A stretch of 64,000 bases of DNA, taken from assembly GCA_028818795.1 (NCBI GenBank), contig JAPPND010000112.1, positions 62,001-126,000 of the forward strand, written 5' to 3'. Below the pieces are notes generated by a model. That model saw only the letters and a program-made list of their open reading frames with translations, made no database searches and had not been told where the DNA came from. Source of the DNA: Gammaproteobacteria bacterium (lineage in GTDB: Bacteria; Pseudomonadota; Gammaproteobacteria; Pseudomonadales; Azotimanducaceae). Every line of letters starts with the position of its first letter. Positions within the stretch are counted from its first letter, which is position 1. This document shows positions 54,675 through 63,512 of the stretch, in pieces. The position numbers and the translations under genes are program-made.

Positions 54675-54679
54675 CTACG
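54428..54679. repeat. MITE/REPIN-like palindromic element, mirror copy
   Basis: Begins CGTAGGGGACGGG, which is the reverse complement of the 13 bases at 53046-53058, and ends with the 42-bp arm and CCCCTACG. It is a mirror image of the element at 52911-53058, with a longer interior. Confidence 0.75.
54637..54678 (-). repeat. 42-bp inverted repeat, right arm
   Basis: Exact reverse complement of 52911-52952. Its last bases CTAC give the TAG stop of the adjacent minus-strand dioxygenase. Confidence 0.9.
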
Positions 54680-55535
54680 AACCTGCTTTCAACAACGGAT
54701 TACGAAGCTTCTCCTGTTGCTCGTAGATGCTGCCGCCCGGCACCCGGGGCAGGCTCAAGCGAACGGGCAGCTCCTTCATCCGGGGCTCTAAGGTCGGCTC
54801 GCCGCGTACGGTTCGGCTGTCGAGGTCTTCGAGGGAATCCGTACCGGGTATTAGCGGCCAGGCGTCCGTTGCGTAGAAGCCGATGAAGAACATGCGCCGC
54901 GGGCGGCTTGATTGGTTGGGCTTCGAACCATGCACCATCCGAACATGATGCAGCGTGATGCCGCCTGCCCTGACCGTGACCGATACGGCATCGTCGGGTC
55001 GGAACGCCGGGTCCGTGATCGCGCCGACGAAGAGTCCGTCCTGGTGATGGTTCCAGACCCGGCCCAGGTGGCTGCCGGGAATCACCATCAGCGCCCCGTT
55101 GTCCTCGGTCATGTCGTCGAGCGCGATGCCGACTTCGAGGATGCTGTCGTTCGTGTGCGGGTAGAACGCCCAGTCCTGGTGCCATTGCACCGCCGATCCG
55201 CTGTCGGGGTTCTTCATGTTCAGCTTGTTGTTGTGGTAGCGCAGATTGGGGCCAAGCAGGCATTCCACGATGTCCAGGATGGAACCGTGGCTGGCGTACT
55301 TGGCATAGGTCGGGTGCTTGCTGACGGGGTGCTTGATGCGCCGCAGACTGGGCGATGCCGCGCTGTGGCCGGGCTCCAGGTCGAAGATCGCGTCGTTGGC
55401 GGTGACGTTGCGGGACCTTTCGACGAACTCGTCGGTCAGGCGCCGTAGTTCCTCCAACTCCGCCACGGTCAGCACGTTCTCGATGGCGAGGTAGCCATTG
55501 CGATTGTAGGCTTCGACTTGGATTGCGCTGAGCAT
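54675..55535 (-). CDS. Phytanoyl-CoA dioxygenase family protein 2
   Basis: Fe(II)/2-oxoglutarate oxygenase of 286 residues, standard PhyH length. The iron triad is His119-x-Asp121 in QWHQDWA and His202 in MVHGSKPN; an arginine nearby (RPRR, about 213) would bind 2-oxoglutarate. Substrate unknown. The stop TAG is in the edge of a repeat. It starts 16 bases after the hypothetical gene upstream. Confidence 0.9.
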   Translation of the reverse strand: MLSAIQVEAYNRNGYLAIENVLTVAELEELRRLTDEFVERSRNVTANDAIFDLEPGHSAASPSLRRIKHPVSKHPTYAKYASHGSILDIVECLLGPNLRYHNNKLNMKNPDSGSAVQWHQDWAFYPHTNDSILEVGIALDDMTEDNGALMVIPGSHLGRVWNHHQDGLFVGAITDPAFRPDDAVSVTVRAGGITLHHVRMVHGSKPNQSSRPRRMFFIGFYATDAWPLIPGTDSLEDLDSRTVRGEPTLEPRMKELPVRLSLPRVPGGSIYEQQEKLRNPLLKAGS

Positions 55536-55551
55536 GGGTATCTATCGGCGG

Positions 55552-55944
55552 TTATGCTCGGGCGCTCGCCGTTCTGAACGCCTCGACGGCTCGCCCGATT
55601 GCAGGGTGCCAGTCGTCCGGCAGGTCGGACCCGGCCCGGGAACGGGCCAGATAGTCGGGAAATCGTTCAACAAGCTCATCCAGGGCCCACTCGAACGGGT
55701 TGGGCGAGTCGATCATCTGAACGGGTTCATCCAGGTAGGAGATGCCGAGGTGAACGTGCGGCACGTTGTCGAAACAGTCGAAGCGCAGGATTTCCCGGTC
55801 CTGTCCTTCCACGGGACCAAAGACGTGGATCGTCGGGCCCTGGTCGCCGGTGACGTGCCGATACACCATCGCCAGTCGATAGGAACCCACCCGGTCCTCT
55901 ACCGCATCGGTGAGATCCGGCTGGGTGAAGCGTCTTTTTGCCAT
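55552..55944 (-). CDS. Hypothetical protein between sulfatase and dioxygenase
   Basis: Protein of 130 residues with no recognised motif. It has an aspartate/histidine-rich stretch (FDCFDNVPHVHLGISYLDEP, about 54-73), which could bind a metal, and a helical C-terminus. ATG 55944 follows GGAG at eight bases. It sits in an operon of sulfatase and dioxygenase genes. Family unknown to me. Confidence 0.6.
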   Translation of the reverse strand: MAKRRFTQPDLTDAVEDRVGSYRLAMVYRHVTGDQGPTIHVFGPVEGQDREILRFDCFDNVPHVHLGISYLDEPVQMIDSPNPFEWALDELVERFPDYLARSRAGSDLPDDWHPAIGRAVEAFRTASARA

Positions 55945-56000
55945 GGCAGATCTCCGTTGAAGGTTGATGAGTGTGCCGTTAGTCGTCCGACGGATGGGCG

Positions 56001-58238
56001 TCAATGCCGCTCGAGCGCAATGTCCACGCAATGGATGATGCCGGTGAATTCGAAGGGCGCCGGGTAGAGGTCCGTGCTGGGAGCATGGCGGTCCAGACCG
56101 ACATCCACGCCGCGCATCTTCGACATTCGCGTGACGTCCGGGACGTCGACCGAACCGACTTCCTGGCCATCCTTCCGGAGGATGATTGTCCCCGTGTCGT
56201 CCTCGCCCCGTTCAAAGCGCAAGCCGACGCTCGTACGACCCGTCGGGAGCGCCGTATTCGATCGGGCTGTGATGGCGTTGCCCAGCACGTTGAACACAAG
56301 GCACAGCGCCGCATCCTGGATGAAAAGCGAGAATCCATCCAGGAACGATCCCTGGGTGTAGATCACGCCCTCGGTCGCCGCGTCCGGAATCTCGATGTCT
56401 GCAGTCAGTGACCAGTTGCCCCGTCCCAGGGTTGGCGACTGTGCCCGGGGGACGTGCGCCATCGGTGGGACGAAATGGTAGGTGGGCGCGTCGCGTCCTG
56501 GGGGGCGGCGCCACCCGTGGCGATCGTCTAAAGGCAGCACGCCGTGGCGTCCCGCTTCGACCCACCACATGTCGATCATCTTGCGCAGGCGATCGGGCTC
56601 CGCTGCCGCCAGGTCGTTCGTCTCCGAGAAGTCCCGGTCGAGATCGTACAGTTCCCATTGTTCCTTGTCGTAGTCCTCGTCGGGCTCGTGGCGGCTGACC
56701 GCCTTCCAGCCGTCGTGCCAGAGGCCGCGTTTGCCCAGCATCTCGAAATGCTGAATCGGCTTTCGGGTCGGGCAGTTCCCGTCCCCGAAGGTATACGCGA
56801 GGCTCGTTCCCGCAATCGGCATCTGATCGTAGCCGCCATAGCTCGACTTGGGCTCGACGTCGAGAATCTCGAGTATCGTGGGAGCGATGTCGGTGACGTA
56901 GTGGAACTGGCCGCGCACCGCGCCGGCATCTTCGATGTGGCGCGGATAGCGAACGATCATTGGAACGCGCACGCCGCCGCCGTGCGTGTCCTGCTTGTAC
57001 CACCTGAGCGGCGTGTTCCCCACCTGCGACCAACCCCAGGGGATGTCGCTGTTGCTCTTCGGCCCGCCGATGTCGTCGAGTTTCTCCTGAATCGCATCGA
57101 AGTCCTCTTCGGGCTCGGGTCGACCGATGGTCTCGCCGAGGGTCAGTCCGCTTCTCGTCGCGTTGCGGGCCCCGCTAGGACCGGCGTTCATCACCCCGAA
57201 GGGTCCGCCGTTCTGGCTCGTGCCGTTGTCCGCAGTGAGAATCACCAGCGTGTCGTCGAGTACGCCCATGGTGCCGAGATGCCCGATCAAGCGACCGATC
57301 TCTGCATCGGTGTGTTCGAGGAATCCCGCCCAGGCCTCCTGCAGGCGGCACACGAACTTCCGCTCGTTCTCCTTCAGCGTTTCCCAGGGCTTCACGCCGG
57401 GATTCGCCGGTGCCAGGCGGGTTCCGGGCGGAACGATGCCCAGTTCGACCTGCCGTTCGAAGTAGCGCTGACGCAGGACGTCCCATCCCTCGTCGAAACA
57501 ACCGCGGTACTTGTCGATGTAGGCCTTCGGTGCCTGATGCGGGTAGTGCATGGCACCGGTGGCGAAATACATGAAGAAGGGCGTGTCCGGATGGATCGAC
57601 TTGAGGTCGTCGACGAACTCGATGGCGTGGTCCACCAGGTCCTCGGTGAGGTGGTAGCCCTCGTCCGGGGTCCTCGGCGGGTAGACGGGATGATTGTCGT
57701 AGGTCAGCTCGGGGTGGAACTGGTCGGTCGCGCCCGGCAGGAACCCGTAGAACCGGTCGAAACCCCGGTTCAACGGCCATTCGTCGTGGGGGCCGGCGGC
57801 GGAGTTGTGTTCGGTGGGGTTCAAGTGCCACTTGCCGAGGGCGAAGGTGGCAAAGCCCTCCTCGCCGAGCATCTCCGCCAGGGTGGCGGCGTGGCGGGTG
57901 ATTCGGCCCCGCTGGTTGGGATAGCCGTTGTCGCCGAAGGTGGTGATCGTCGCGATGCCGACGGCATGGTGGTTGCGCCCCGTCAACAACGATGCCCGGG
58001 TCGGCGAGCACAGGGGCGTGACGTGGAAGTTGCTGTAGCGCAGTCCGTTGGCGGCGAGCGCATCCATGTTGGGGGTGTCGATTGTCGAGCCGTAGCAGCC
58101 GAGGTTGCCGAAACCGGTGTCGTCCAAGAGGATCACGAGGACGTTGGGCGCGTCCCGCCGCGTGGTGGGTGCGATCCAGTCCGGTACCGAGTCCTTGACC
58201 GTAATCCCGATCGTGCCGCGGAAGTCTCTTAAAGCCAT
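56001..58238 (-). CDS. Arylsulfatase (long form), sulfatase B
   Basis: Type I sulfatase of 745 residues. The formylglycine signature is LCSPTRASLLTGR with Cys77, and LDDTGFGNLG, GKWHLN and TADNGTS give the metal site. The C-terminal 190 residues (NWSLTADIEIPDAATEGVIYTQGSF and on) resemble a lectin/LamG-like sandwich. The length matches the AtsD-type arylsulfatases. No signal peptide is obvious. It starts three bases after the solute-binding protein gene, so the two are cotranscribed. Confidence 0.9.
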   Translation of the reverse strand: MALRDFRGTIGITVKDSVPDWIAPTTRRDAPNVLVILLDDTGFGNLGCYGSTIDTPNMDALAANGLRYSNFHVTPLCSPTRASLLTGRNHHAVGIATITTFGDNGYPNQRGRITRHAATLAEMLGEEGFATFALGKWHLNPTEHNSAAGPHDEWPLNRGFDRFYGFLPGATDQFHPELTYDNHPVYPPRTPDEGYHLTEDLVDHAIEFVDDLKSIHPDTPFFMYFATGAMHYPHQAPKAYIDKYRGCFDEGWDVLRQRYFERQVELGIVPPGTRLAPANPGVKPWETLKENERKFVCRLQEAWAGFLEHTDAEIGRLIGHLGTMGVLDDTLVILTADNGTSQNGGPFGVMNAGPSGARNATRSGLTLGETIGRPEPEEDFDAIQEKLDDIGGPKSNSDIPWGWSQVGNTPLRWYKQDTHGGGVRVPMIVRYPRHIEDAGAVRGQFHYVTDIAPTILEILDVEPKSSYGGYDQMPIAGTSLAYTFGDGNCPTRKPIQHFEMLGKRGLWHDGWKAVSRHEPDEDYDKEQWELYDLDRDFSETNDLAAAEPDRLRKMIDMWWVEAGRHGVLPLDDRHGWRRPPGRDAPTYHFVPPMAHVPRAQSPTLGRGNWSLTADIEIPDAATEGVIYTQGSFLDGFSLFIQDAALCLVFNVLGNAITARSNTALPTGRTSVGLRFERGEDDTGTIILRKDGQEVGSVDVPDVTRMSKMRGVDVGLDRHAPSTDLYPAPFEFTGIIHCVDIALERH

Positions 58239-58241
58239 TGT

Positions 58242-60122
58242 CTACCTTACCTTTGTGTTGCTGTACGGCGCAGAAGTAGCACCGGCTTTGTCCGGGTCGA
58301 TCCACCAGCTGTCGAGGATACGCACCGAACTGCCGACCAGGTACTCGTACTTCGCGACCGCCTCTCCCTTGGGCCGCGCGAACTTGTCCCAGCGCACGAA
58401 CCGTTCTTCGTCGGGGATGTTCAACGGGATGTGGTAGAACCCCCATAGCAGCACGCGATCCAGCGCCCGGCAGGCCGTCATCGCCTCTTCCAGCGACCCC
58501 ACCGTCCGCTCCGCGTGGTCGATGAGCGCGTCGACGATCGGGTTGCGCAGCCCCGCCATGTTGCCCCCCAGTTCCAGGTCCGCGGTCCCGGAACCGAAAT
58601 AGCTCTCAAGTTCCCCCAACGGGGGATTCAGGAAGTCGTGCCCGCGGACATAGGCGTCGAAGTCGCGTTTTCTCAAACTGTTCACCCAAGCCACGTTGTC
58701 GAGCAGTCGCAGACGGGCATCGATGCCGAGGGTTTTCAGGGACTCGATGTAGGGCAGTAGAATCCGACGCTGCGAGGGATTCTGCGTCGTCAGTTCCAGT
58801 TCGAATGGTTGACCTGCGGCGTTTACCAGGCGTCCGTCCTCAAGGGTCCAGCCGGCTTCGGCAAGCAGGCTACGTGCTCTTTCAAGTGCCGTGCGGTTCA
58901 ATCCGGTGGCGTTGGAGACCGGCAGGCGAAACGCCTCCATGAACACCCGTTCGGGCAGGCGGTCGCGGTAGGGGGCAAGCACGGCCAGTTCGGCCGGGGT
59001 GGGAGGTCCGGTTGCGGCAAACGGCGAATTGGCGAAGTAGCTCGTCGCGCGCGTCTGCGAACCGTACTGGAAAACGCGGTTCTGCCACTCGAAATCCAAG
59101 GCCACGGTCAGCGCTTCGCGGACGCGGACGTCCCGCAGTCTTGGCCGATCGAGATTCAGCACGATTCCCGTCGCGAGGCCAATGAACTTCTGCACCGATC
59201 GCGTTTCCATGACGAGCGACCCGGTCGCCAGCGCCGGTATGTCGTAGGACGCGACCCAATGCCGAATATCGGTCTCGAAGTAGATGTCGAACAATCCTTT
59301 TCGAATTGCTTCCCTCGCGACCGTCGCGTCGCGATAGACGTCGTAGCGGATCACATCGAAGTTGTATCGACCTCGGTTGACCGGGATGTCCCTTCCCCAG
59401 TAGTCCTCGACGCGCTCGTAGCGGACAAAGTCGGCGTCGAAATCGGCCACGCGATAGGGACCGCTGCCTACCGGCGGTACCAGGGTCGGCGTGCTCGAGT
59501 CCTTGCCGGCGTAGTAGTGCGCCGGTCGGATCGGGAACCAGGTCAAGGCCACCAAGTTCGCATTGGTGAACGCGCGCCGGTGGTGAATGATCAACTCCCT
59601 GGCGTTGACGATCTCCAGCGCTTCGATCCATGACTGGAGATAGACCTTCCCGAAGGCTCGCTTCAACAGTTCGTCGTAGGAGAACCTCACGTCCTCCACC
59701 GTCACGGGCACGCCGTCGTGCCAGCGCGCCTTGTCGTTGAGCCGGATGAAAAGGGATCGCCGGTCGGCGGACAGGGCCACGCCGTCGGCAAGCTGGCCGT
59801 AGAGGCCTGACAGTTCATCCGCCGAACGGATCATCAGCCGGTCGACGGTTCTCCCCAAGCCCTGTGCGCCCGGCACGCCGGTTCCCGGCACGCCGGTGAA
59901 GTTCCGGATCGGGTTGGTTGCCGCGAGCCTCAGTTCGCCGCCCTTCGGCGCGTCGGGGTTGGCATATTCGAAGTGCTCGAAATCGGCGGGGTACTTCAGC
60001 TCATGCAAGAGCGAAATGCCGTGCCGATAGGCCGGCTGTTCCGCCATGGATGGGATCGCCAGCAGCAGGATCACGCCGAGCAGGCAACGTTTGTGCAGCA
60101 AGGGCCACCTCACAAGGGCCAC
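58242..60122 (-). CDS. Periplasmic solute-binding protein (YejA-type, family 5)
   Basis: Extracellular substrate-binding protein of 626 residues. A signal peptide (LLGVILLLAIPSMA) is followed by the family-5 segments DGVALSADRRSLFIRLNDKARWHDGVPVTVEDVRFSYD and FVRYERVEDYW. The length and the ANPDAPKGGELR start are those of YejA-like oligopeptide or microcin C-binding proteins. No permease or ATPase gene lies nearby. GTG 60122 has AGGAAG upstream. It lies inside a sulfatase/dioxygenase operon. Confidence 0.85.
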   Translation of the reverse strand: MALVRWPLLHKRCLLGVILLLAIPSMAEQPAYRHGISLLHELKYPADFEHFEYANPDAPKGGELRLAATNPIRNFTGVPGTGVPGAQGLGRTVDRLMIRSADELSGLYGQLADGVALSADRRSLFIRLNDKARWHDGVPVTVEDVRFSYDELLKRAFGKVYLQSWIEALEIVNARELIIHHRRAFTNANLVALTWFPIRPAHYYAGKDSSTPTLVPPVGSGPYRVADFDADFVRYERVEDYWGRDIPVNRGRYNFDVIRYDVYRDATVAREAIRKGLFDIYFETDIRHWVASYDIPALATGSLVMETRSVQKFIGLATGIVLNLDRPRLRDVRVREALTVALDFEWQNRVFQYGSQTRATSYFANSPFAATGPPTPAELAVLAPYRDRLPERVFMEAFRLPVSNATGLNRTALERARSLLAEAGWTLEDGRLVNAAGQPFELELTTQNPSQRRILLPYIESLKTLGIDARLRLLDNVAWVNSLRKRDFDAYVRGHDFLNPPLGELESYFGSGTADLELGGNMAGLRNPIVDALIDHAERTVGSLEEAMTACRALDRVLLWGFYHIPLNIPDEERFVRWDKFARPKGEAVAKYEYLVGSSVRILDSWWIDPDKAGATSAPYSNTKVR

Positions 60123-60135
60123 GGCTTTGCACTTC

Positions 60136-61044
60136 CTAGTTGAACGGCATCACAACCGACCTGTTGCCGCAGTCCTGATCCGCGATGGCATGGTGGTAGG
60201 GGATCGGCTCTGCAATGGCATGCGCCGCTCCGGCCGGATTCGAACCGTATCTTTCCGGAATGACCGTGCCCTTCCGGGCGAGCCTTGCGGCCAACGAGAT
60301 TCTCCCGGATCGTATGTCGGCGTTCCTTCGGAGCTCCGGGTTGGGGGTGCCGAAGTAGCCCGGACGCCAGTCCTCCTCCCTGTGTCCGTAGGCCAGGCTG
60401 CGATGCAGCAATGCGGAATGGAAGACCGCGAACTCGCCTCTTCTGAGCGTCAGCGGGGTGATCCTGTCATGGACCACCTCGGGCATTTCGTCGAACAGAC
60501 GCGGCATGTCCCGGTCGAAACCGTCGATGGGCAGATGCGATCCCCTTATGTATTCGATCCTGCCGTGTTCCATGCCGAGATCCGACAGGGCCACGACAAA
60601 GGAGAAGTGATTGCTGGTGTCGTAGACTCTGATCGGATCATCGCCGTTCTCGATGATGCGATCGTGGTGCCATCGGTTCTCGCCGACGCCCTCGTACTTC
60701 GGAAAGAACTTCGTCTGCCAGAGCACGAGATCCCCGCCGAAACATTCGGCCACCACGGACTGCAGGTTGGCATCGAGAAAGAGCTTTCTCACCACGCCGA
60801 ACGCCATGTGTCTGTTGATCAACGTGGTGTGGCGGAGCTCCTGCCCGGCAAGCGTCGCCAGTGAGTTCTGCGCCCGTTGCAGTGCCTGTAGGCCGATGGC
60901 CACCTCGGATACCGCGTCGAGTATCGACTTGTCGGCCAACTCGAACGGCCCTGCGAGGCCATCCCGCTGCAATTGACCGAGGAAGCGGCGCATCTGCGTC
61001 GGAGTATTGCGGCCTCGTTCCATTGCTATTTCGGTATCCCGCAT
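60136..61044 (-). CDS. Phytanoyl-CoA dioxygenase-like protein 3
   Basis: Fe(II)/2-oxoglutarate oxygenase-like protein of 302 residues. The HxD site is His126-x-Asp128 in NRWHHDRI and the distal histidine is His214 in LLHRSLAYG. The overall pattern is less conserved than in the other two copies. ATG 61044 follows GGAG, which lies in the end of the sulfatase gene (four-base gap). Substrate unknown. Confidence 0.75.
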   Translation of the reverse strand: MRDTEIAMERGRNTPTQMRRFLGQLQRDGLAGPFELADKSILDAVSEVAIGLQALQRAQNSLATLAGQELRHTTLINRHMAFGVVRKLFLDANLQSVVAECFGGDLVLWQTKFFPKYEGVGENRWHHDRIIENGDDPIRVYDTSNHFSFVVALSDLGMEHGRIEYIRGSHLPIDGFDRDMPRLFDEMPEVVHDRITPLTLRRGEFAVFHSALLHRSLAYGHREEDWRPGYFGTPNPELRRNADIRSGRISLAARLARKGTVIPERYGSNPAGAAHAIAEPIPYHHAIADQDCGNRSVVMPFN

Positions 61045-61048
61045 GTGC

Positions 61049-62662
61049 CTACTCCGATTTCACCGCGATCTCAAATGTCTTTTCGGGACTGTCGCGGTAG
61101 CCGATCCTGGAGACCCGTGTCCTCAAGCGATGGTTCCCGACGGGCAGCCGGATTGGCCCGGTGTAAACCCGCCAAAGGGATGTCTCGCCGTCGTCGAGCG
61201 TGTGGCAGATGCTGCACCCCTGGGTGGGACTGAACAATTGCAGCCGGTGGTTGTGCGGCACCCTGAACGCATCCGGTGCCGGCGCTTGCCCGTACGAGTC
61301 AGCCGTGAACACGAGGCACCGGGCTTCGGTGCAAACTGGCTTTTCGCCGTTTGGATAGTGGATGGCCTTCATGACCCGTTCGTCGACCACCCCAAGGTCC
61401 CCGGTTTCCTTCTGCCATGCATCGAGTTCTTCGCGCATGCCCTGCAGCAGATCTCGATGGCCTGCGTCCTCGGCGAGGTTGTGCACTTCCCAAGGGTCTT
61501 TCTGGACGTCGTAGAGTTCCTCGACGGGTCGGGTTTCGGCAAACATGATGGACTGCGTTTCGTTCAATTTGCCTTCCATCCAGGCGCGGTACCACTCCTG
61601 CATGATCGGGTGGCGGTTGCGGAACGAGTTCCAGAGCAGGTACGGCTTCTCGGGGAAATAGTTCTTGATGTACTTGTAGCGCGTGTTCCGGACCGCCCTG
61701 ACCATGTCGTAGTCGGCATCTGAACGGTCGATGGATGCATGGACGTACTGCCTTTCGGGCCCAGCATCCCTGCCCAGGAATGCACGACCCTGCATATGCG
61801 GCGGCACGGTGATTCCGCAAGCGCTGAGCATCGTCGGACCCAGGTCAACGGTACTGACGAGCCTGTCGCTGGTGGTGCCGGGTTCGATCGACCCCGGCCA
61901 CCGGATGATCATCGGCGAGCGTATTCCCTGGTCGTAGGGGAAGCGTTTCCCCCGGGGCATCGGCCCGTGATCGCTCCAGTGCACGATGATCGTGTTGTCG
62001 ACCAGACCGTCTTCCTCTAGCTGCTTGAGCAACACGTCCATCACCTGGTCGCACAAGGCGATGTTGTCGTAGTCCTTGGCGATGCTCTTTCTAACCTTGG
62101 GCGTGTCCGGATAATACGGTGGCACCTCGACGGCATCGGGGTCGGTGGCCTGCGTCCGCCTCGGTGCCACGTAGTTGAACGGCCAGTCGCGGTCCTCCTC
62201 CCACATGCCCGATTCGTGGGTGAACTCGGGGTTGAATACGGCGAAAAAAGGCATCGTCGAATCGGGCCGGTTCCGCCAGTGAGCAGTGTCGGAACAGTCG
62301 TCCCAGGCGGCGAACGGCGGTTCGAACTGGTAGTCCGTCTTGACGTTGTTGGAGCAGTAGTAGCCCTCTCGCCGGAAGTACTCGCCCAGGCACTTGACGT
62401 AGTGCGGCGCCGGTGCATCGTAGGCCCGGCCGCGGGTAGTCCTCATGTGGTGGGCACCGATGCTGGTCGGATACATCCCGGTGATCACCGCCGCCCGTGC
62501 AGGCGCGCAGATCGGCGCCGTCGAGAAGGCATGCGGATAGATGCACCCTTCGGATGCCAGCCGGTCAACAGCCGGCGTGCTCGCGACCGGGTCGCCATAG
62601 CAGCCGTAGAGCGGCAGGCAGTCCTCGAAACTGATCCATAGAACGTTGGGTTTGTCCGCCAC
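61049..62662 (-). CDS. Sulfatase C
   Basis: Type I sulfatase of 537 residues. The formylglycine signature is ICAPARAAVITGM with Cys52, and WISFEDCLPLYGCYG and VHWSDHGPM give the metal sites. A small C-terminal beta-domain (about 455-537) follows; it contains CSICH, a heme-like pattern that is probably accidental. GTG 62662 is chosen because AAGGAGG lies eight bases upstream; ATGs at 62701 and 62707 are alternatives. Confidence 0.88.
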   Translation of the reverse strand: MADKPNVLWISFEDCLPLYGCYGDPVASTPAVDRLASEGCIYPHAFSTAPICAPARAAVITGMYPTSIGAHHMRTTRGRAYDAPAPHYVKCLGEYFRREGYYCSNNVKTDYQFEPPFAAWDDCSDTAHWRNRPDSTMPFFAVFNPEFTHESGMWEEDRDWPFNYVAPRRTQATDPDAVEVPPYYPDTPKVRKSIAKDYDNIALCDQVMDVLLKQLEEDGLVDNTIIVHWSDHGPMPRGKRFPYDQGIRSPMIIRWPGSIEPGTTSDRLVSTVDLGPTMLSACGITVPPHMQGRAFLGRDAGPERQYVHASIDRSDADYDMVRAVRNTRYKYIKNYFPEKPYLLWNSFRNRHPIMQEWYRAWMEGKLNETQSIMFAETRPVEELYDVQKDPWEVHNLAEDAGHRDLLQGMREELDAWQKETGDLGVVDERVMKAIHYPNGEKPVCTEARCLVFTADSYGQAPAPDAFRVPHNHRLQLFSPTQGCSICHTLDDGETSLWRVYTGPIRLPVGNHRLRTRVSRIGYRDSPEKTFEIAVKSE

Positions 62663-62670
62663 TGGCGCGG

Positions 62671-62677
62671 CCTCCTT
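62671..62677 (-). promoter_or_regulatory. Ribosome-binding site of sulfatase C
   Basis: AAGGAGG on the minus strand, eight bases before GTG 62662. It favours this start over upstream ATGs, which have no such signal. Confidence 0.65.
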
Positions 62678-62801
62678 ACTCGCGACTCTTGGTTGGCCCA
62701 TTAGCATAGACGCTGCGAATTGGTGTTCCCCTACCACCGGGTCGCGAGCATCCCCGTCCGAGGCCGGCGCGCCAATGGCGTCTGGCCGGGGAGGAACCGG
62801 A

Positions 62802-63242
62802 CTAGCTGGGCGGTACAGTCTTGATCGGCCGTCGCGCGTCCGCCTCGATGGCGCTCAGCCGGGCGTCGAATCCCACCATCGCGGCGCGGATCGCCGCGAC
62901 GTCGACCTCCACGGAGCGGAGGCGGTCGTCGAGGCCGGCAATATCCGACGAGAGCTCTGTGCGGACCTTGTCGATGTCGTTGCGCAGATCTCGGCGGACT
63001 TCGTCGATGTCGTTGCCGAGATCTCGGCGGAGTTCGTCGATGTTGTTGCCGAGATCCCGGCGAACTTGGTCGATGCTGCCCGCGAGGTTCGAATGGGCCG
63101 TCTGCATCATCGTGCCCAGGGTCAACGCCGCAGTCACGACGGTCGTCAACACGGCGATCGTCCTTCCGTCTAGCCATGCGGGTAGGATCAGCCGGGCGCT
63201 TCGGGTCGGTTCGTTGGTGGCGGTGGCTTCTCCTGTTGTCAT
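62802..63242 (-). CDS. Hendecad coiled-coil protein with N-terminal membrane helix
   Basis: Protein of 146 residues. A single helix (IAVLTTVVTAALTLGTMM) is followed by five to six 11-residue coiled-coil repeats (IDQVRRDLGNN, IDELRRDLGND, IDEVRRDLRND, IDKVRTELSSD). No family is recognised. It resembles the DUF1640-like protein at 41.5 kb in its repeat period but has the opposite layout. The gene precedes sulfatase C on the same strand, with a 139-base gap. Confidence 0.65.
   Translation of the reverse strand: MTTGEATATNEPTRSARLILPAWLDGRTIAVLTTVVTAALTLGTMMQTAHSNLAGSIDQVRRDLGNNIDELRRDLGNDIDEVRRDLRNDIDKVRTELSSDIAGLDDRLRSVEVDVAAIRAAMVGFDARLSAIEADARRPIKTVPPS
62971..63069 (-). repeat. 33-bp coding tandem repeat
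   Basis: Three units of 33 bases (62971, 63004, 63037), with few substitutions. They encode the IDEVRRDLGND coiled-coil repeats. Confidence 0.85.
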
Positions 63243-63512
63243 TGCTGCGTACTACCGAGTCTGTGGAGTGCGGCCATGATGCCGCACCCCGTAACGCCCG
63301 TATGCCGGACATTACCACTACGGCGGGTAAGAAATCTCTCACGCCCGGTCCAAGGGCCTGCTTGGGCCAGCCCCAACTACTGCGGCGTTGTCCGTGCCCG
63401 CCGAGTCCCGCCGCCTTGGTTCAAAACCCGCGTTAAGCGTTGGCTCCGTTGGGTTGCGTTTCCCTGGTGACGGCCTAAGCGACGAGCCGACCACCAGGGA
63501 AGTAACGACGCC

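Noticed and set aside
52911..54678. Insertion sequence with 42-bp terminal inverted repeats
   Set aside because: The interior has no transposase; only an oxidoreductase gene is present, so I kept it as inverted repeats and not as an IS.
56544..58232. 562-codon plus-strand frame opposite sulfatase B
   Set aside because: Antisense shadow in GC-rich DNA. The sulfatase motifs on the minus strand settle the coding strand.
62971..63069. CRISPR-like direct repeats
   Set aside because: Contiguous in-frame units of a coiled-coil gene, without spacers.
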